Shown piece by piece: positions 57,602 to 64,000 of a DNA stretch of 64,000 nt (its first letter is position 1; each line of letters begins with the position of its first letter). The stretch is from Clostridium massiliamazoniense (GTDB lineage Bacteria > Bacillota > Clostridia > Clostridiales > Clostridiaceae). The position numbers were made by a program, and so were the translations under genes. The notes beneath the pieces are model-generated. The model was not told where the DNA came from. It saw only the letters and a program-made list of their open reading frames with translations, and searched no databases. The stretch is from contig NZ_LN879467.1 of NCBI RefSeq assembly GCF_001403635.1, positions 430,769-494,768 of the forward strand. The letters are read 5' to 3'.

Positions 57602-57790
57602 TCACTTTTTTTCAAATATTAAGTCAAAAGTTTTATATTTCCTATTATTTCTATGTAATAAAGAAGCTATTGTATTTACATATCTCCAACCTTCTGATGC
57701 ATGCTTATCAATTAATTCTCTATGATTTCTTTGAAAGCATTCCTTTTAATTTAGACTCAATATATAAATATTGGTTGTATATCTTTATAA
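57602..57790 (-). pseudogene. Decayed DUF4177-like gene fragment
   Basis: Minus-strand frames, shifted between segments, read IESKLKG, NAFKEII, then LIDKHASEGWRYVNTIASLL and TFDLIFEKK before a stop at 57602-57604. The last block strongly resembles the C-terminal part of DUF4177 proteins. No start remains, several frameshifts are needed, and a terminator (57545-57572) lies just downstream on this strand. Confidence 0.55.
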
Positions 57791-57959
57791 TTATATATCT
57801 TACTATAATTATAAAATATATTGTTTTGCACAATAAAGTTTTTATTATTAATACAATCTTTTCTTGTTTAAAAAATTTCTAATCATTTGAACCATTTTAT
57901 AATTTGATTATCTATAATTTATAAATATTGAAAATTACAAATATTAGCCAATAATGTAG

Positions 57960-58030
57960 GAAAACAAATGTAAACACGAGTGTAAATGTAATCACAAACA
58001 AAAGCATTTACATACATGTAAACATAAATG
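57960..58030. repeat. GTAAAC-motif cluster 3
   Basis: Copies AATGTAAACACGAGTGTAAAT, CATTTACATACATGTAAAC and AACATAAATGTATA within 70 bp. Confidence 0.6.
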
Positions 58031-58076
58031 TATATATAATAATAGAAAGTAGCTAATTAACTACTTTCTATTAAGA

Positions 58077-58661
58077 TTAGATTTTAAATTTTTTCATTTT
58101 TTTATTATAAAAATTTAATGAATGTAATGAAGGAATTAGAATCCAAGAAAAAAAGAATATTAAAGCTAGATTAGTATTATTAAAGTAAGCACATAATAAC
58201 ATTAGTATTCCACATGGAACTGATAGATAACCAAGTAATCTATGAGCTATTCTAAAAGTATCTTCATCTCTAATTGTCCAAGGTAATCTAAGACCCATAT
58301 ATCTGTTAAAGGGAATTTTAGGAGATAAATTTCCAAAGAATAATATAAATAGAGCTACTAAGATTATTTCAATGCTTTCTGGTAAAGAACCATTAATAGA
58401 TTTTATATTAATGAATAAAGAAATTATAAGTACACTTCCTATGGTAAAGTTATTTATTAATCTTACTGTTTTAATTTTTGGGTTATCTTTTGAAAGATTT
58501 AGTATTTTACTAGCTTTAATATCAAATAGTATTAGTGAAATGATTGCTAAAAAAGCAATTACAGAACTACTTACTTCTCCTTTAGGAATCAATATTCCAA
58601 TTAATAAGATTAGAATAGAAGAAACTAAAAACACTATTTTGGTAAAATCAAGTTTTTTCAT
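58077..58661 (-). CDS. sdpI: SdpI-family membrane protein
   Basis: 194 aa, about six hydrophobic helices. The NRYMGLRLPWTIRDEDTFRIAHRLLG block is the signature SdpI motif. In Bacillus, SdpI gives immunity to the SdpC killing peptide and signals to SdpR. It directly follows the ArsR-type gene (58695-58949) on the same strand, forming an sdpRI-like operon. No SdpC-like toxin or SdpAB gene is visible. Confidence 0.85.
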   Translation of the reverse strand: MKKLDFTKIVFLVSSILILLIGILIPKGEVSSSVIAFLAIISLILFDIKASKILNLSKDNPKIKTVRLINNFTIGSVLIISLFINIKSINGSLPESIEIILVALFILFFGNLSPKIPFNRYMGLRLPWTIRDEDTFRIAHRLLGYLSVPCGILMLLCAYFNNTNLALIFFFSWILIPSLHSLNFYNKKMKKFKI

Positions 58662-58694
58662 TTTTAATACCCCTTTTTAAAATTTTAATAGATT

Positions 58695-58949
58695 TTAGCT
58701 AAATAAACTTAAAAAATTACTTAAAGCTTCTTGGAGGACAGAGGTGTTAATTGAGTAAATCACAAATTGTCCTTTTTTCTCTGAGGTTATTAACTCTGCT
58801 TCTCTCAATATATCCAAATGTTTAGAAATTGATGGTTTACTCATACTAAAATGATTAGCAATTTCACCAGCATTCATATCTTTTGTATTTAAAAGTTTTA
58901 AAATTTCTCTTCTTGTTTCATCACTTAAGGCTTTAAAAACTCTACTCAT
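58695..58949 (-). CDS. sdpR: ArsR-family regulator (SdpR-like)
   Basis: 84 aa, a complete short winged-helix ArsR protein: FKALSDETRREILKLLNTKDMNAGEI and HFSMSKPSISKHLDILREAELI. No metal-site cysteines. In the Bacillus sdpRI system it represses its own operon until SdpI engages the toxin. A perfectly placed operator lies upstream (58974-59001). Confidence 0.85.
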   Translation of the reverse strand: MSRVFKALSDETRREILKLLNTKDMNAGEIANHFSMSKPSISKHLDILREAELITSEKKGQFVIYSINTSVLQEALSNFLSLFS

Positions 58950-58973
58950 TAAATTAGCTCCTTTTTATTAAAT

Positions 58974-59001
58974 AGATATTTAGCTAATTAGTTAAATATC
59001 T
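58974..59001 (-). promoter_or_regulatory. Palindromic operator of sdpRI
   Basis: AGATATTTAGCTAA / TTAGTTAAATATCT: 14-bp arms with one mismatch, 25 bp from the sdpR start. A classic ArsR-type site. Confidence 0.78.
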
Positions 59002-59129
59002 ATGTATTTATTTTATATTAGTCAATAGAAAAAAATATATGTTATAGCAAGTTTAAATGGCTATTTAAAGCCATTCAAGATCAAATATGAAAAAATGTCG
59101 AAAAGTTTTTTTATCAAATTAACAGTAAA

Positions 59130-59181
59130 ATATTTACATTATATCATTATGGTACTATAGTTAGTTATATAAGTAACTAAC
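59130..59181 (+). promoter_or_regulatory. Promoter and operator of the GntR-ABC operon
   Basis: GTTAGTTA-TATAAG-TAACTAAC at 59160-59181 is a perfect 8-bp inverted repeat. It follows a TTTACA ... TACTAT promoter-like stretch, and the TTG start of the GntR gene lies 23 bp further on. Confidence 0.7.
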
Positions 59182-59204
59182 TGATTAACTAAGGAGGTGT
59201 AATC

Positions 59205-59573
59205 TTGCTTTTAAATATAAGGGATGATATTCCAATATATTTTCAAATAGCAGATGCAATTAAAGATGCTATTTTAAGTGGAATGTTTAAGGATGAGGAA
59301 CAAATTCCATCAACTAATGAAATATCATTAAATTACAAAATTAACCCAGCTACTGTAAGAAAGGGATTTAACATTTTAGTTGAAGAAGGGATTATTTATA
59401 AAAAAAGGGGGATGGGTATGTTTGTTGTAGAAGGGGCTAGAGAAATTCTTATGGAAAGAAGACGAGATGATTTTTATAAAGAATATATATTAAAGCTCAT
59501 GGAAGAAGCAAAAAAACTTAATATATCAGGAAATGAAATAATAGCTATGATATCAAAGTATGAAAATAAGTAA
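59205..59573 (+). CDS. GntR-family (YtrA-type) regulator
   Basis: 122 aa from a TTG start with AAGGAGGTG 5 bases before it. An N-terminal winged helix (IPIYFQIADAIKDAILSGMFK, PSTNEISLNYKINPATVRKGFNIL) and a short C-terminal helical domain, the YtrA layout. It is the first gene of the ABC-transporter operon and should autoregulate through the 59160-59181 operator. YtrA regulators respond to cell-wall antibiotics in other species. Confidence 0.87.
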   Translation: MLLNIRDDIPIYFQIADAIKDAILSGMFKDEEQIPSTNEISLNYKINPATVRKGFNILVEEGIIYKKRGMGMFVVEGAREILMERRRDDFYKEYILKLMEEAKKLNISGNEIIAMISKYENK

Positions 59574-59606
59574 TTGGTATAAGTTAAAAAATAAGGGGTA
59601 ATAGGA

Positions 59607-60482
59607 ATGAGTAATTTAGAAATAAAGAATTTAAAAAAGAGTTATGGAAAAACTGTAGTTCTTGATAATATAGATATTTTCTTTGAAGAAAATAAAATAT
59701 ATGGATTATTAGGAAGAAATGGAGCTGGTAAAACTACACTTTTAAACTTAATAAATAATAGGATTTTTAGGGATTCAGGAGAAATATTACTTGATGGTGA
59801 GGAGATTTACGAGAATGATAGAATGTTACAAAGAATGTATTTGAGTAAGGAGCAAAACCTCTATCCTGAAAATATTAAAGTTAAAGATATATTTAAATGG
59901 ACGAAGGAATTTTATAAGAATTTTGACATGGAATATGCTTTAAAATTAAGTGAAAAATTTGATTTAAATATAAAGAAGAAGTTTAAAAGCTTGTCTACTG
60001 GATATAAATCAATATGTAAAATTATAGTGGCTTTAGCAACAGAGGCAGAAGTAATAATGTTAGATGAACCAATTCTAGGACTTGATGCGAATCATAGGGA
60101 GCTTTTTTACAAGGAATTAATGAATAATTATATAAATAACCCTAAGACTATCATAATTTCTACACATATTATAGAAGAAATAGAAGACATAATAGAAAAT
60201 GTAGTAATAATACATGACAAGAAAGTTATTGTTAATAAGGAAATAGGGGAACTTATAGATAGTGCTTATACAGTTTCAGGAATAGGAAGAAAAATAGACG
60301 AATTTATAAAAAATAAAAATTGTATTGAAGTATCAGAATTTGCTTCTATTAAGACAGCTACGATTATAGGAGAATTAAACGAAGACCTTAAGAGAGAAAT
60401 AAGAGAATATGACTTTGAGCTAGGAAAGCTAAAACTTCAAAAACTGTTTGTAGCTATAACTGAAAATGGAGGAAGATTTTAA
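59607..60482 (+). CDS. ABC transporter ATP-binding protein
   Basis: 291 aa. Walker A GLLGRNGAGKTT, signature LSTGYKS, Walker B VIMLDEPILGLD and the switch His in STHIIEEIED. A C-terminal extension of about 70 residues. It lies between the GntR regulator and two permease genes and overlaps the first permease start (TAATG). Likely an exporter for a peptide, lipid or antibiotic. Confidence 0.92.
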   Translation: MSNLEIKNLKKSYGKTVVLDNIDIFFEENKIYGLLGRNGAGKTTLLNLINNRIFRDSGEILLDGEEIYENDRMLQRMYLSKEQNLYPENIKVKDIFKWTKEFYKNFDMEYALKLSEKFDLNIKKKFKSLSTGYKSICKIIVALATEAEVIMLDEPILGLDANHRELFYKELMNNYINNPKTIIISTHIIEEIEDIIENVVIIHDKKVIVNKEIGELIDSAYTVSGIGRKIDEFIKNKNCIEVSEFASIKTATIIGELNEDLKREIREYDFELGKLKLQKLFVAITENGGRF

Positions 60483-61144
60483 TGAGAGAAAAGGTATTTT
60501 TAAAATACAAAATAGAGTCAATGAAACTTCCATTAGTAGCTTATTTTTTTATAATCTTAGGGCTTATAGTCTTTAGGCAGATAAGTATTTCTATGGTAGG
60601 AAAAGAATATTTTCAGATTGATGGAATAGAATCAACCACTATAGTGTTTTTATTTTCTTATGGAGCTATTACTTTTATTGAAAGTTTTAAATTAAGTCAA
60701 GGATTTAATTTATCTAGGAAAAAATATTTAACAGCTAATATGCAGTTCAATATTATAATTGCTGTGATTGGAGCATTTATAAATTTAATATTATATGGTT
60801 TAGTGAATTTATTTAGTTATTCCCCAAGTTTATTAGATACATTAGTTTATTGGGGAGAACCTATAAGGGTAAATATAGTTATAAATTTTCTTTGGTTTTT
60901 ATTAATAAGTTTTTTATCTATAACTTTAGGAATATTTTTTGTAGCATTATATTATAGATCTAATAATTTAGGTAGAATTTTGACTACAGCATTAATAGTA
61001 GTAAGTTTTATTGGATTAAATTTAGTAGTAATTTTATTTCCTACTGAAGTCAAAAGAATAGTTTCATATTCACCTAGAGTTATAGGAATTATATTTACTA
61101 TGTTTAATTTTAAAATCATAAAGAAAATAAAGGTTGAGGGATAA
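60482..61144 (+). CDS. ABC permease subunit 1
   Basis: 220 aa, six hydrophobic segments, no motif beyond a typical integral membrane layout. Start overlaps the ATPase stop (TAATG). Paired with the similar protein at 61148; the two probably form the membrane channel of the exporter. Confidence 0.78.
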   Translation: MREKVFLKYKIESMKLPLVAYFFIILGLIVFRQISISMVGKEYFQIDGIESTTIVFLFSYGAITFIESFKLSQGFNLSRKKYLTANMQFNIIIAVIGAFINLILYGLVNLFSYSPSLLDTLVYWGEPIRVNIVINFLWFLLISFLSITLGIFFVALYYRSNNLGRILTTALIVVSFIGLNLVVILFPTEVKRIVSYSPRVIGIIFTMFNFKIIKKIKVEG

Positions 61145-61147
61145 TTT

Positions 61148-61837
61148 ATGAGGTGGAAAAGTGTTTTAAAGTATAATTTAAAGTATTCAGCAAATGATAT
61201 ATTGTTTTATTATGCTTTGTTTATAGGTTTTGGAATAATTTTTATAGTTGTAAGTGAAGTTTATGGAGCTAACTTTGAATTTTCTGGATTAGATGTTTTC
61301 ACTAGTCTTTTACTTTTTATAATAGCTATAGAAAGTTCTAATAATAGTATTAAACTCACTTATGGATTTAATGTTTCAAGGGTTGAATATATAAAGGGAA
61401 CAACAATATTTTTAACATTATTATCTGTTGGGACTGCAATTTTAGATGTAATAATAAATAGAATTACTAATATATATATCAATGCACCTATGGTAGTTGA
61501 TATAAATTACGGGGAATACTTAAAGAATGGAACTTATTTAGAAAGCTGGAAGGCAATTATATTAATTTCAATTATACATTTTACAGCTATTGGACTGGGT
61601 TTTCTATTAAGCAGTTTTTATAATTTTTGCAAGGGATTAAAATATGGAGTAATTGTATTGACTGTAATATTTATAAGTATGGTTTCTTTTAGCTTCTTTT
61701 TAGGGCAAGTAATATTTTTTATAGCCAATGGAGGAACTGAAAACTTATTAATAAATGCAGTTTTAGATTTAACTATAGGAATTGTAATGACTCTCCTCGG
61801 GGTTATTTTAACCAAAAAAACTGTTATTTTGAATTAA
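61148..61837 (+). CDS. ABC permease subunit 2
   Basis: 229 aa, six hydrophobic segments, starts 3 bp after the first permease stop. Weak similarity in layout to subunit 1 (LSQGFNLSRKKYL versus LTYGFNVSRVEYI), so the pair arose by duplication. Last gene of the operon. Confidence 0.78.
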   Translation: MRWKSVLKYNLKYSANDILFYYALFIGFGIIFIVVSEVYGANFEFSGLDVFTSLLLFIIAIESSNNSIKLTYGFNVSRVEYIKGTTIFLTLLSVGTAILDVIINRITNIYINAPMVVDINYGEYLKNGTYLESWKAIILISIIHFTAIGLGFLLSSFYNFCKGLKYGVIVLTVIFISMVSFSFFLGQVIFFIANGGTENLLINAVLDLTIGIVMTLLGVILTKKTVILN

Positions 61838-61990
61838 GTCCTAAGTTATAAATAAACTTTAATTAAGATTTTAGATAGAGTTTTGACTCTATCTGAATTT
61901 TAGTAATCCATCTAGTAGTATAAAGTTATTTATCTTCTATTTGTAGACAACATCAGTGTTACAACTAAGCTATTAGATAAATTAGTTTAA
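61838..61990 (+). repeat. Dispersed palindromic element, copy 9
   Basis: TTTTAGATAGAGTTTTGACTCTATCTGAATTTTAGTAA hairpin, then CATCTAGTAG ... TTATCTTCTATTTGTAGA and a TGTTACAACTAAG end, directly after the ABC operon. Confidence 0.7.
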
Positions 61991-62020
61991 CCTATAGAAA
62001 AGTCGAATTTAGTATAAAAA

Positions 62021-62036
62021 TGTTTCACGTGAAACA
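62021..62036. promoter_or_regulatory. parS-type centromere site
   Basis: TGTTTCACGTGAAACA, a perfect 16-bp palindrome identical to the Bacillus-type chromosomal parS bound by ParB/Spo0J. No parA/parB genes are in the window. Sites of this type normally lie in the origin-proximal part of the chromosome. Confidence 0.9.
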
Positions 62037-62084
62037 TTTTTGATTTAAAATTTTTTAAATTTTTCTATAAAGTTTCTTATTGTG

Positions 62085-62120
62085 TAAACGTTTGTGTATA
62101 CAATGATGTAAACAATTATA
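62085..62120. repeat. GTAAAC motif cluster 4
   Basis: TGTAAACGTTTGTGTATACA and TGTAAACAATTAT next to the parS site. The first resembles a catabolite-repression (cre) half-site. Confidence 0.5.
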
Positions 62121-62128
62121 TAAATGAA

Positions 62129-62233
62129 ATGAGAGATGTGTTAATACCAGATAAGCTAGGGTTTAACTTAGGTAGAAGTTTGACTTTAATGGAAGCTGTC
62201 TACAGGGAGGAGGCTGATTATATCAGCTATTAA
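62129..62233 (+). CDS. Possible 34-aa peptide
   Basis: MRDVLIPDKLGFNLGRSLTL followed by a 14-residue acidic tail. Locally less AT-rich than its surroundings, but without a clear ribosome site. May be a remnant of a larger gene. Followed at 62280-62315 by a terminator. Confidence 0.25.
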   Translation: MRDVLIPDKLGFNLGRSLTLMEAVYREEADYISY

Positions 62234-62279
62234 ATATTAGCGAATTATAGTTATTTCAAAATAAATTTTGAGTTAAATA

Positions 62280-62316
62280 AAAAGGCAGACTTCCATAAAG
62301 GAAGCTGCCTTTTATA
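62280..62316 (+). terminator. Rho-independent terminator
   Basis: AAAAGGCAG and CTTCC pair with GGAAG and CTGCCTTTT around an ATAAA loop; usable in both directions. Confidence 0.8.
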
Positions 62317-62364
62317 TATAATAAGTGAATAAGGTAATAAAAATCTTAAAAATAAAGTTTTAAT

Positions 62365-62667
62365 TTATTTTCTTTTATGAGTTTCTTTGAAGTTAATATG
62401 CTTTTCTATTTCTGCTTTAATATCTTTTAACATCATAATATAACCATCAGATAGATTATTTGAATTTACTGCTTTTAATTTTTCATCTATATAAGTCATT
62501 ATATCTGAATTGTCTTTTTCTACAGTATTCATTACATCATCTAAGGCATTAATTTCTTCACTCATCTCTTTCACATTGTGTACTGAAAGAAAGTATTCTG
62601 CTGGGGTACAAGCTTCAAGCTCTATTTTCATATTTTCCAATAAGCTTAATAATTCTTCTTTATTCAT
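62365..62667 (-). CDS. Small acidic helical protein, unknown
   Basis: 100 aa, no membrane segment, rich in Glu, Lys, Met and Asn with heptad-like helices (coiled coil likely). TAGGAGA ribosome site. I do not recognise the family. Confidence 0.6.
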   Translation of the reverse strand: MNKEELLSLLENMKIELEACTPAEYFLSVHNVKEMSEEINALDDVMNTVEKDNSDIMTYIDEKLKAVNSNNLSDGYIMMLKDIKAEIEKHINFKETHKRK

Positions 62668-63134
62668 TTGTGTTTCTCCTAACTATTTGTAATTTTTTAT
62701 TTCTATTTTTATAGAGAATTTTCTTTCATCTAAAAAATTTTAGATATAATATGTCTTATTTTCAAATATAAAATTTTTTAAAATATACTTTTTTCAAGAT
62801 CATTATATTATTTTGGAGTCCAAGCTATTGATATGATTAAAAGCAATAGGTTGGATTTTTTGATTTTTAAATCTTAGTTTATCAGATAATCCTTTAAAAA
62901 ACTTTTTAACTATCATAATCATTTTTAGGAATATGTTTATAATGAGAGATAGTTTTTAAGCTAAGTTAATTCAGTTCTCTTCAACTGATTTCTCTTTTTT
63001 CTTAAATCATTATCTGAAATGAGTTTTCTTTGAAAATAAGTTAAGTAAATTGGATTATGGAATAATAGTCCAATTATGTTATATCTTAATTTAATAATAA
63101 TATAAATGTTGCAATAAATCAATGCAACTTTTAT

Positions 63135-63250
63135 AAGCTAAGATTTAATCTACATAGAGTTCTGAATTCAGCTAAATTTTAGTGAGCATTATTTATAAGC
63201 ATAGGTCTATTTACTAGAAGATTGGAGTATTACAGACACTAGTCTTCAGA
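63135..63250 (+). repeat. Dispersed palindromic element, copy 10
   Basis: GCTAAGATTTAATCTACATAGAG, TGAATTCAGCTAAATTTTAGTGAGCA, TTACTAGAAGATTGGAGTATTACAGACACTAG: degenerate but collinear with the others. Confidence 0.5.
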
Positions 63251-63394
63251 TGAATTGAGTTCATAATATTGTTTTTTACATAAAAAATTAAGATAATTTT
63301 AAGAATTTTTTAGGATTAATATTTAGAAATAAGATTTATTCTAGTATATGAAGTTTAGAAAATTTTATTAGCAACACTTATTATTAATACATTT

Positions 63395-63572
63395 CAGTAC
63401 CACTATTTCCTTTTGGTTTATATACTTAGTAATTGGCACAATAAATTTTAAACTAAGTTTTTTGTTAGCTAATTTATCTTTGATGATAATACTTACTATA
63501 TTAATTTCAATAATACCACTTCTAGAAATAAGAAGACTTAAAGTTATAGATCTTATTAGAATTCAAAAATAA
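63395..63572 (+). pseudogene. C-terminal remnant of an FtsX-like permease
   Basis: Frame-shifted at about 63433: FQYHYFLLVYILS continues in another frame as IGTINFKLSFLLANLSLMII, then LTILISIIPLLEIRRLKVID and LIRIQK to a stop. The two hydrophobic helices and PLLEIRRLKVIDLIR end match the tail of FtsX/MacB-type ABC permeases. No upstream part remains. Confidence 0.5.
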
Positions 63573-63794
63573 TTAAAAGTTTATATTATAGGACAACTTT
63601 TTTGAAAAGTTCAATTTTACAATTATAAATAAATATAATTACATTAACGAAATTGATTACGAAAATATTTACGTTTACGTATACGAAAATGTAAACATAA
63701 TTATTTAAGTTGATATAAGAATGAACAGTCTATTTTATATTTGGAAATAGACTGTTCATTAAAGCTTGTATATATTTATTTGTATAAAAATTGA

Positions 63795-63905
63795 GAGTTA
63801 ATTCAGGTAAAATTTTAGTGGGAATTAATTAAAGAATTATACTTTATTATTTTTAATTTATATAAAATTGGAGTGTTAAAAATATTAGTTATTAGATGAA
63901 TACTA
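63795..63905 (+). repeat. Dispersed palindromic element, copy 11 (degenerate)
   Basis: GTTAATTCAGGTAAAATTTTAGTGGGAATTAA then TTATATAAAATTGGAGTGTTA; only fragments of the family remain. Confidence 0.4.
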
Positions 63906-64000
63906 GAAGCAAAATCAGTTTAATTTTAATATAAATTTTTAAAATTTAAACTAAGAATTTTTCTTTTTTTTATTATAAGTAACTAAATCTATTATTGTTC

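Larger units (their letters stand above)
62668..64000. other. Gene-poor right end
   Basis: 1.3 kb. Two degenerate palindromic elements (63135-63250, 63795-63905), an FtsX-like remnant (63395-63572), a GTAAAC motif cluster (about 63660-63705, TTTACGTTTACGTATACG) and a 16-bp perfect hairpin AATGAACAGTCTATTT / AAATAGACTGTTCATT at 63720-63760. No intact ORF. Confidence 0.6.

Noticed and set aside
57559-57882. 107-aa plus-strand hydrophobic ORF
   Set aside because: Its start sits inside a terminator hairpin and the opposite strand holds a recognisable DUF4177-like fragment.
1-64000. tRNA/rRNA genes, insertion sequences, integrase or transposase genes
   Set aside because: None seen by eye in either strand, so the rep region cannot be tied to a known integration mechanism.
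1-64000. VirR boxes upstream of the secreted proteins
   Set aside because: No paired CCCAGTTNTNCAC-like sites were found before the SH3 genes or elsewhere in the window.

Overview
The window is strongly AT-rich, low-GC Firmicute DNA with clostridial signatures: strict-anaerobe redox genes (FprA-type flavodiiron protein, rubredoxin), AGGAGG-type ribosome sites, A/T-ending codons and a family of secreted SH3-repeat proteins. Clostridium perfringens or a close relative is the best guess. That is inference from gene content; no rRNA or other taxonomic marker lies in the window. sepF and an exact match to the chromosomal parS consensus argue for chromosome rather than plasmid.

Layout. (1) 1-10.9 kb, minus strand: a DNA-phosphorothioation defence module, dptF-dptG-dptH (restriction), then, past a terminator, a 62-aa gene translationally coupled to dndD (modification ATPase), which runs off the left edge. 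(2) 11-15.3 kb: small and paralogous membrane proteins, one frameshifted in an A7 tract. (3) 15.4-21.3 kb: a secreted M14 carboxypeptidase with six SH3 domains and a secreted SH3/LprI-like protein, with a candidate small RNA between them. (4) 21.4-25.8 kb: a broken RibD/DHFR-like gene, then a Crp/Fnr regulator, a flavin oxidoreductase, FprA and rubredoxin, probably an oxygen/NO/peroxide defence set. (5) 25.9-28.1 kb: a three-gene XrtG-type cluster (pterin-synthase-like protein, exosortase-like protein, glycosyltransferase). (6) 28.6-46.8 kb: two more SH3 paralogs (one without a signal peptide, one an NlpC/P60 hydrolase with 27-bp repeats), sepF, HxlR regulator, phosphoesterase, MBL hydrolase, a probably highly expressed radical SAM enzyme, a second flavin oxidoreductase, a DDAH-like enzyme, rhodanese, lipoproteins, a CdaR-like regulator and an Amidase_6 protein. 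(7) 46.8-64 kb: a gene-poor region holding an MscS channel, a plasmid-type replication initiator with an iteron array and DnaA boxes, sensor kinases with a LytTR regulator, an sdpIR pair, a GntR-ABC transporter operon and an exact parS palindrome.

The most unusual part is region 7. An 18-bp iteron (TGTGTAATTTGGTGATAA) recurs about 20 times over 6 kb around the rep gene, including five copies spaced 22, 22, 32 and 22 bp next to two perfect DnaA boxes. A second family (GTAAACATTTACGTATAC-like) and a roughly 125-bp palindromic intergenic element are scattered through the same region. It looks like a domesticated or vestigial replicon in the chromosome, possibly with ongoing DNA-binding roles.
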